Below are positions 56,001 to 64,000 of a DNA stretch of 64,000 nt, one piece after another. The position numbers and the translations under genes are program-made. Position 1 is the first letter of the stretch. Each line of letters starts with the position of its first letter. A model generated the notes under the pieces. It was not told the origin of the DNA, did no database searches, and saw nothing but the letters and a program-made list of their open reading frames with translations. Origin of the DNA: Coturnix japonica. Its lineage: Eukaryota; Chordata; Aves; Galliformes; Phasianidae. The stretch covers positions 7,346,094 to 7,410,093 of the forward strand of contig NC_029527.1 of NCBI RefSeq assembly GCF_001577835.2. The letters are read 5' to 3'.

Positions 56001-59000
56001 ACGTGTGCTGTACTCTTGTAGAAGCGGTACCTTGAGTCGGTCTTTACTGATATTGTTTTTGACTGACTTGAGTGGTTTGGAGTTTAAATCAAAGGTGATC
56101 TAGCTGGCCTCGAACAAAATGAATTGCTGCTGTGTTCAGAGCAGAATCTTCTCTTGAGAGAGAAGCTGGTGGTTGGCTTGGATCCCTGCAGATTTTTAGG
56201 GAGGAGATTTGTATCTTTTCATCTGTTTTCAAGAGGGAGAAACAAGAGTTATAAAAACCACTTAAAGGTTCAGTTAAGATTTATTCTGGCTGCATAACTG
56301 CCTCCCATAATAACTTTAATATGCATCATCCTGAAACTCCTAATTGGCCCTGGTGCTGGCAGGGCTTTCAGACCCCGCAGAATCTCCAATGTTCAGCAGC
56401 TTTTAGGAAGGAATTGTAGCCAGAGGAGCAGAAAAGATGAAATGGCTGCCTTATAAATCCTAACTGACCTTGAGAGTCCTTGCTGTAATGAGCAGGAAGA
56501 TGCTGTAGAGAGCCATCTAGACAAGAGTGGTGGTGGAGGGCCATGTAGGAGTGCATTTGGTAAGGTGGGGATGACAGGCCTAGGAGACCTCATGGACTTG
56601 GTAAGAGAGAAGAGGGTTTTATGGGTCAGGAACCTCCTCATCCTGTTGTTTGTGTTGTTGACTGGAGTCTTGTCTATATTGGCACTGATGAAAGGTGGTT
56701 TTTCTGGTGGCTGTTGGTGGGGGGGAGCTATGGAAGACCTGTGGATTGCATTAGTTTGACCCATAGGAGCTGGTGCCTTTGCTTAGGAAATGATCCCAAC
56801 CAGTGGTTCCCTCAAGGCTGGCAGATCCCAGGATGGCACTCACTGGATCAATTGGGCACTGAATGGGTATGAGGTGGGAGCCCATCGGGGCTGTTATGAT
56901 ACTGTATTGTTTTTGTGAATGACAGTGAGCTGTCATTGTCTCCCTCCTGGGCTGTTAGTCAGACACCTTTTGCAGACCCTAAATTCTCTTTAAAACAAAT
57001 CATTTGGCTTAGTTTATTTTATTCCATTAAGTAATTTCACTGCTAATGCATAATTATCTACAGCAGTGACACTTGTCTATGCTTTAATTATCGCAAAGCT
57101 GCACAATTCCCCCTCCCCCCTGCCTGGAAGTTGTCGCTTGTGCAGGGTGGTTTTGCAGAGATAAGTGCGTAATAACATGGCAGTGCTTTGGGCCTCACAG
57201 TACTCAGGCAGCTGCTGATTACTAAACGTAGGCAACAGAGAAAGGGAAGATTTTGGTCTCTGTCTCCTGTTAGTGGCTCTTACTGAAGTGGAGTGAGATA
57301 TTGGGAAGGAGAAAGCTTATCATAATACGAGCTTGAAGATAAACATGTGAGCAAATGCTGATTGGAGGAGTTATGCTTGCGGGGCTTAAGGAAATTTGGA
57401 AGCACAAGTATTTGTTTTTCTTCTGAAGAAATTTAAGAAATGAGGTGACCATGATCTTGGGCAGCAGCCCAGGAGTCCTGGCTTTGTTTGAGAGAAAATC
57501 TTGCAATTTCTCTTTTTCTTTTTTTCTTTTAGCCTTCAAGCTTCCAACTCTGTTTTCTGTAAACACCCTCTCTGAGCACAGAAGAGCCCAGTAGAAGTCT
57601 TTGATCCAGCCAGTCATTACGAGGAAATGCCACTGAGACACAAGTTGTTTACTCCTAAGTTGGGAGAGGATACGTAGTTAAGTGAAATACCTGCTGTTTC
57701 TTAACACCACACTCTCATCTGATAACGAGTGTTTTTTGTTAGTGGAGACGATGTGGTCAGTCCTTTCTAAACCAAGGACAAATGGGCAGTGTCAGACTTG
57801 TGTCACTGGGAGGTAAAGGTCTGGGAACAAAATGTTCTAAAAATCCTGCAATATCTGAATGAGGAAGAAGCTGGAGGGGGCTTTTGATTGTGCTTGCCCA
57901 GTTTCATATAGCTGAGAGAACTGGGTTATAGGCACCTTGTTTAACTTGCAGTGGTGCCCTGAGGCTTGTGAATGAAGAGAACCTGGAGCATGTGTCATAA
58001 AGATAGCAAACTATGAGAGGGACCTGACAGAAGTGAGGACAGCATAAAGAAGCAAAGTCTGTTTATTATCTTTTAGTGGGTGGAAATGAGGCCGTTTATT
58101 GGTGTTATCTGCTGGCAGAAATGTTTTGCCAGGTACTTTTGTCTGGAACGCTGACCGAGATATGCAGTATGTAATTGTGTTCCAGTTTCCATGTGGATGA
58201 TCCTTAGGAGTGAAATTACATACAAAAACGTCAAAATCTTTTCCTGTACTGTAATGATGAAAGCCAGTTTCTGTTTGCTGACTGGCAAGAATGAGGAAGG
58301 GAGGAATATTCAGCTTGTGTTACAACAAACTTCCTCAGTCGCCATGTATCTGCTGCACTTGGCTGGCAGCAGTTGCACCTGTTAAAGCAAGATTCCTTTG
58401 GCCTAGAGGAATGCTGTATATTTTCTTTGGCCCAAGGACCTTGTCTTAAGTGTGTCACTTGAAGACTTCACAGCTTGTTGATCTCTAAATCTTTCTATCA
58501 ATCATAGGCTCGTTTTCAGTGGTATTTACCTTTGATGTTTTATGTACGTGCTGGATAAAATAGGTTGTTGTATGGTGGTCATTTTGGATTTCTCCCTCTC
58601 AGGAGAGGCTTTGTTAAGGGCTATGCTTCCTACAGGAATTTATATACTCACCCTGTAGAAATTTAGTCTCTTGAAACTGTCTTTCCAGAAAGCTAACCAC
58701 CATTACCCAGCTTCGAGATGCTTCTTCTTTAATCCATGGATTACAGCGTTAATTACATGTGCTTATGTCTAAAGATTTTAAAGGTGGCAGAATGAATCCC
58801 AGAACAGGTGCTTGGGCTTTTGGTTTTGCTTAGAGCATACTGGAAAACCTTTTCAGAAACACATGGAGGTAAATATCACTTTTTGCATGTGGTGAAGGAG
58901 ATGGCGTAGGCACCCTGTGAGAGCTCCTGGGGTAAGTGTAAATGATTCAAATCAGTTGTGTGTGTTTGTGGATGATGACAAAATAAACATACACTGTGGA

Positions 59001-62000
59001 GCCTGAGGGTGTGGAAGAAACGTGGGGATAAAGGAGAGAATGGCACTGCCTGGATTTGTGTATGTAATCTTTTGCTTCTTGAGTTTGTTAGCAGGTGTGG
59101 AAAGAGAGAATCCCAGCCTGGCAAGTCAGCTGCCAGTGTGGCTGATGATTAATTGCCCTTTTTAAATTGCAATTATGTCAGTCATGGAACCCGTGAATAT
59201 TAATTCCCGATTTGCTGCTTGAAAAATTGAACAATGATGAGATGGATCCATTTTACTGGTGTCTCAAAAGTGGGCTCAGTGTTACAGCTAGAAGTAATGA
59301 AAAGGAAAGCTGCTGTGACTGCCTGCGTTGTTTTTGTCTGTTTTGCCTCTTCTTTTTCTGTATTTCTGTTCCTTTCTTCAGAATCCTTGCAGCAGCCTTT
59401 CCACCCTGATGTTTGTAGGTGGCAGGCAATGTTAGTTACCTGCACTTGGTGGGTGGCTTTCCACTCTTGGGGGCTGCTTGAGTGGTTCCTTACAGACTTA
59501 AGAAGGAAACAGAGATTTAAATATGTATCTGCTGATTGCTGCTCCATCTCTTTCTCTTCCTCCCAGATGCGTGTAACTTCTCATTCTGTTATAGTTAGAT
59601 CTGAGGTAATTTTCTGGTGGTCTTTGTGGAAGGATATTAGCAGGTAAGCATTGCTGCACTGTGAATGCTTTCCCTTCCATGATCTGCACAAAGATGTGAA
59701 TGATGGAAATACTTTCTTCTGCGGTTGCAAAACAGAAAAACCCCAGAACCCTCTGTTTAGTTCTCGGTGTTTTTTCAGGGTTTTCAAACTACTGTGCCTT
59801 TCTCCTAAAGGTTTTCTAAGCCTCCAGTTACAAGTGACTTCAAATGCTCACGTATTACATTGTTTGCTTCTCAGGTTGGTATCTGCTGACTTATCAAATT
59901 GACTTTTGATTTATAAGAAACAGATTTATCCAGTGGAAGTGGTACGACAATTCAGTCTTCACTATTTGTTCTTCTCTTAGTTGTCCATTTTGTGTGGCAG
60001 GTAAAAGGTGACTGCTTCCTGACCAAGTCTCAGAATGGAGCCATTGATTATAGAGCTGAAGATGGGCATGTAAATGACAGCCTGTGACTTGGTGTTGGCA
60101 GAAAATGAGACTGTATCCCAGTGTATGTTCTGAAATGAGTATAGTTTTCTTCTACCTGAAGCAATGCTCCTTCTTTTTGATATCCTTGGTGTTCTATGTA
60201 CAGAAGGCCTTGCAGGAGAACCATGCATTCATATTTAGGAATGTCATTAATTTGTTACTTTTGATCAGTGTTTAGTGCTTAGCTTCATAAACCACTATCA
60301 TTATAGTTCACTTTAGTTATTCATCAGCACAGTTCCTTCCCTGCAGAATTAAAGGCGCTGCGTGGTAACCCCTATGGAAGCAAGGGGTTGGACTCAAAGG
60401 CTGCAGGTTCAGTGTGCTGGGGAGAGCCTACAAGACAAATGGCTGCAGCAGGAAATAGGTTAATTAAAAAAGAAAAAAGTCAGATTTTGCTTAGTGCTGC
60501 CCTTTCCTGGAGGAAAAGAACGGGGCAGACAGTTCAGCTGACATCAGTAAATGCTTCTTACCACCAGGTTCAGTGCTTCCTTTTGACTTCCGTTCTCCCC
60601 ACTTCTCAGCTCTCTAATTGCTTATTTTCACTGGACTCTTTCCTTTTTGGAAAGCTCCGAGCAGCCTTGTATTGCTACTGATGCCCTCAGAGGTGGAAAT
60701 GAAGCAACTCATTTTACAAAACAAGTATGTTGAATGGAAGGCCTTTTAGCTACCAAGTTAACATCTTGTCGCTGTTCTTGTGGGTGTCATTTTTGTCCTC
60801 CTTATTCTTCCTGTGGGTAAGTGTATGTGGCCAGGAGTTGCAGGTTCATACTGGAAAGTAAAGGTGTTTTGGAACAAACCACGCTCACCATCACTGTTGC
60901 GTCAGTGCTTTCGATTGTTGGGGGCTGCTGATGGAAACTAAAACTTGAAATGGCTCTGCATTATTGTATGAAGTAAAGAAATGACTGTAACTTGTAAGGT
61001 GACTTGAGGGGGCGAGTGGTATTGTGGAAGGCTTGGGAGGAGAAAGGGGGCTGTCTGCTTTTGTGTGTTAATGTGTTTTTTTCAGCGCGTGGTTTTACTT
61101 TTTTCCTTTTCCCCATCATGAGATCACTAGACCTCGTCCTTCCTTGTCCTTCTGACCTGTCAATGCCAGTGCCTGTCATTTCATGGTAAGCCCTACTTTC
61201 TTCTAGGGCTGTATTCTGTGAGGCTCCAGCGCTGTGATGGCACAGAGATGTGGGGGTACAGCAGGGCCCTGCTGCCTGCACACCGTTACTGTCAACAGAA
61301 AGAGCTTTGCAGAGCAGAGTAATATTTTACAATTGAGTTTCTCTTTTGAAGACACTCTGATGCTAATGTTGATTTAATAAGGTTCTCTCATTCTCTCTCC
61401 TTGCTTAATTTGAAACGTCTAATTTTGTGCTTCACAGTTCTGAGCACAGAATTAGTGAGGGAAGAAGAGCTGGAGGCAGGGGGAGCAGAGTAGTGCCACA
61501 CCAGGAGTTGCCAGGGGAGATTGATTCAATAGAGTGAGAAGGTGCAGAAGGTTATATGACCACAGCTCAGGGCAATGTGTTGGTGGTACTAATGAGAAGG
61601 AAAGCTTGGGCCTTTAGAATGTTGGGAGGTCTCTGTAGGTGTGCAACCAACATTACATGGAAAATGGAATGCAGGAGCATTAATTCTTTGAGTGGGTTTT
61701 TCTTTTGATTTTTTTTTTTTACATATATGTTATGTGTATATGTATATACACAATGTGACAGGGAAGATATTGTTGTGAGATAAATATGCTTTTAAAGAGT
61801 TTTATTCTAGAGGTTGTTTTGCTAAGTGTGGCGTTCACTTTCAGGAATACTGAGAGGTTATGACAGTGAATTTGATCTTGCTGATTTATTTTGTCTATAT
61901 CTGCAAGCTTTAGTTTTATGCTAGCAGAAGAAGTTATTGACATCCCAGGACATCTTGAGTTCCTATGTTATTCTATAGATAAATGTAAACTCTTCAATAC

Positions 62001-62419
62001 CACGATGCGAAATGATTAACTAAAGTATTTGTACAAACCCCTGTATTAATACAAGCTTTTTCCTTTTGTTTCTTGAGTTGTTAAGTTACCTTTCCTGTAC
62101 CTCTTAGGAAACCACTCCTATGCTGCAGAATTGAATCCTGATTTGATTCTTGCTCGATTTGGATGACCAATCTTCTTACAACTCGGTGGGCAGTGTAAAT
62201 GAGTACAAGTTGTGTTCAGCTTAGTTTTATGAAAAGCTGCCAGCATGTTTCATTGAAAACCTCATTAAATCACAATTAAATCTATAGGAAGAAGTAGACC
62301 ATTGCAGTGAACACTTGATTGATGAGGCTTATATTTTTCAGCCCTTGCAAGGAGAATAAGCTTCTTACTGCTGGGGTTCATATGGCAAGCTGCGGCAAAG
62401 TCTCACCGTGGAATGACCA

Positions 62420-62803
62420 ATAGTCTGTCCAGAGCACTGGAAGCTGCCCATGGGCTTAATTTGCTCTCTTCAAATACCTGAAAGGTGATCGCAGTGAGAG
62501 TGAGGTTGGTCTCTTCTCACTGGTGACAGGATGAGGTGAAATGGCTACACATTGTGCTAGGGGAGGTTTAGGTTGGACTTCAGGAGACAGTTCTTCACAG
62601 AAAGGGCTGTTAAGCACTGGAATGGGCTCCCCAGGGAGGTGGTTGAGTCACCATCCCTGGATGTGTTTAAAAACCATTTGGATGTGGTGCTCAGGGACAT
62701 GATTTAGCGGAGGGTTGTTGGTTAAGGTAGTATGGTCAGGTTGTGGTTGGACTCGATGATCTTTAAGGTCTTTTCCAACCTGAGCAATTCTGTGATTCTA
62801 TGA
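62420..62803 (+). mobile_element. CR1 LINE 3' fragment, longest in the window
   Basis: It starts near the ACTGGAAGCTGCCC region and includes CTGAAAGGTGATCGCAGTGA, GGTTTAGGTTGGACTTCAGG, CAGGGAGGTGGTTGAGTCAC and the tail AATTCTGTGATTCTATGA. The 5' limit is approximate. Confidence 0.92.
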
Positions 62804-62917
62804 TATCTGCCTGCGTTTCTTCTGTCCCGTGGCCCTGGTTAGATATGTTTCCCTTTCTTGACCTAAACTCCCGTAGAATGTAGTTCTCACCCCTTTTCCT
62901 TCACACATTGTTTTTTA

Positions 62918-63172
62918 GGGTGAGAGGTGATGACTTCAGGTTGTGCCAGGGGACTTTCATGTCAGGTATTAGGAATGGTTTCTTCTCAGATAGAGCAGCA
63001 ATGCACTGGCACTGCAGCCCAGGGAGTGCTGGAGTCACCATCCCTGGAGGTGCTCAAGAGCCACGGGTATGTGGCACTGGGGACGTGGTTATGGGCATGG
63101 TGGGGGTGGGTTGATGGCTGGACTTGGTGTGATCTTAGAGATCTTTTCCAACCTTAATGATTCTGTGATTCT
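62918..63172 (+). mobile_element. CR1 LINE 3' fragment, second of a tandem pair
   Basis: GTGAGAGGTGATGACTTCAG to the tail TTAATGATTCTGTGATTCT. It lies 115 bases after the previous copy in the same direction. Its sequence differs enough that it is a separate insertion, not a recent duplication. Confidence 0.9.
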
Positions 63173-64000
63173 TACTAGGAGCCGAGCTGATGTCATTGCT
63201 TCTGGTGAGTTTAGTACTGGACTGTACTTGAACAAGGAGTCTTGCATATGGAATGAAGCTGTAGGGCCAACTGTTGGCACAGAGTCTAAAAAAGAAAAGC
63301 CTAAACCTACCTTTCAGGATTTCTTTTTCCATTCCTTTCATGGCCTTTAGTGACAGGCCTCCAGGAATATTTGTCAAATCACTTAGTGGTCTGGTTATTT
63401 CTAGTCTGCTGCACTGGTCAACTTATTTGATCAATAAATCAATCAACAGGTTCTAAAAATTACTTTCATTGACTTTTAGAGGTGTAGTGTATAAAAGGAG
63501 CTCACAAAGTAAATGACTGTGTGCTCTAACTGTAATTAGAGGGCAAACAGTGTGGAGATATGTTTGTAAATAGTATCTAGCACAATAAATAAAGCAATCT
63601 GTCTTTAGGATTCTGTGATACTGTGAGCTAGATTGACTCTTTCAATTTGCAAACTCATGAAGCATGAATCTTGGCCATGTCAGGTCATCTGACTGCTATA
63701 TTTAGAGCATACAGTGTTTTAAAGCTACACTTCAGGCCTCTTGGATCTGATTGAAAGGTCTAGGAGTAAATACTTTGGTTCCATGTGGTTGCATGTGGCA
63801 TCCTGTTAGAGCTTCAGGAGTTCCAACGAGAAGGAAGCATTAAAATGGTTTAAGTCAACATCCTCAAACTGCCCAACTCTTCCTGCTATGCTCAGTCTAT
63901 CCTCTCCTCCTTGTGACAGCAGTAACACCTGACTTCAGGTCCATGCAAAGACTGGCAGTGAATGCTCCTTTGAAAGAGAAACAGTTTCATCCTTGATTTT

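Larger units (their letters stand above)
43707..64000 (+). other. CHCHD6: CHCHD6 intron 4 (continues past the window)
   Basis: After exon 4 I find no further exon matching the remaining CHCHD6 protein (a second coiled segment, then the CHCH domain). Human CHCHD6 also has very long introns. The stretch holds CR1 fragments, T-rich runs (for example near 48938-48952), AT-rich islands and one antisense coding-like segment, described separately. A short, diverged exon could have been missed. Confidence 0.6.

Overview
The window is vertebrate nuclear DNA, almost certainly from a bird. Genes are split into short exons with GT-AG introns, promoters sit in CpG islands, and the only interspersed repeats I recognise are 3'-truncated CR1 LINEs ending in the avian ATTCTGTG-type tail. 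I see no SINEs and no mammalian L1 or Alu. I cannot fix the species; a galliform would fit. There is no bacterial-style operon, CRISPR array, tRNA or rRNA that I can see.

Layout, left to right. (1) About 1-6150: a minus-strand gene whose first coding exon (signal peptide, 6105-6150) lies in a CpG island. By position and orientation beside MCM2 it is probably PODXL2, and 1-6104 would be its first intron. (2) About 6.4-13.9 kb: intergenic, with one CR1 tail. (3) 14.5-24.3 kb: complete MCM2 on the minus strand. All 16 coding exons can be placed with matching phases, giving an 888-residue replicative helicase subunit. (4) 24.3-25.3 kb: a divergent promoter region, with two E2F-type sites on the MCM2 side and a CpG island on the TPRA1 side. 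(5) 25.3-40.4 kb: complete TPRA1 on the plus strand, with a non-coding first exon, ten coding exons, about 380 residues, a seven-pass membrane protein and a 2.2 kb 3'UTR. (6) From 40.6 kb to the window end: the 5' part of CHCHD6 (MIC25) on the plus strand. Four exons encode residues 1-143, followed by more than 20 kb of intron.

The genes are ordinary housekeeping genes: DNA replication licensing (MCM2), a membrane receptor-like protein (TPRA1), and a mitochondrial inner-membrane organising factor (CHCHD6). MCM2 and TPRA1 are head to head. TPRA1 and CHCHD6 are tandem, with only about 260 bases between the last TPRA1 poly(A) signal and the CHCHD6 start codon.

I found no convincing new biological system. 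The items most worth a second look are an antisense coding-like segment inside CHCHD6 intron 4 (49.59-49.9 kb), a pair of TATA boxes inside CHCHD6 intron 2, AT-rich islands in CHCHD6 intron 4 that look like conserved non-coding elements, and the compact TPRA1/CHCHD6 junction.
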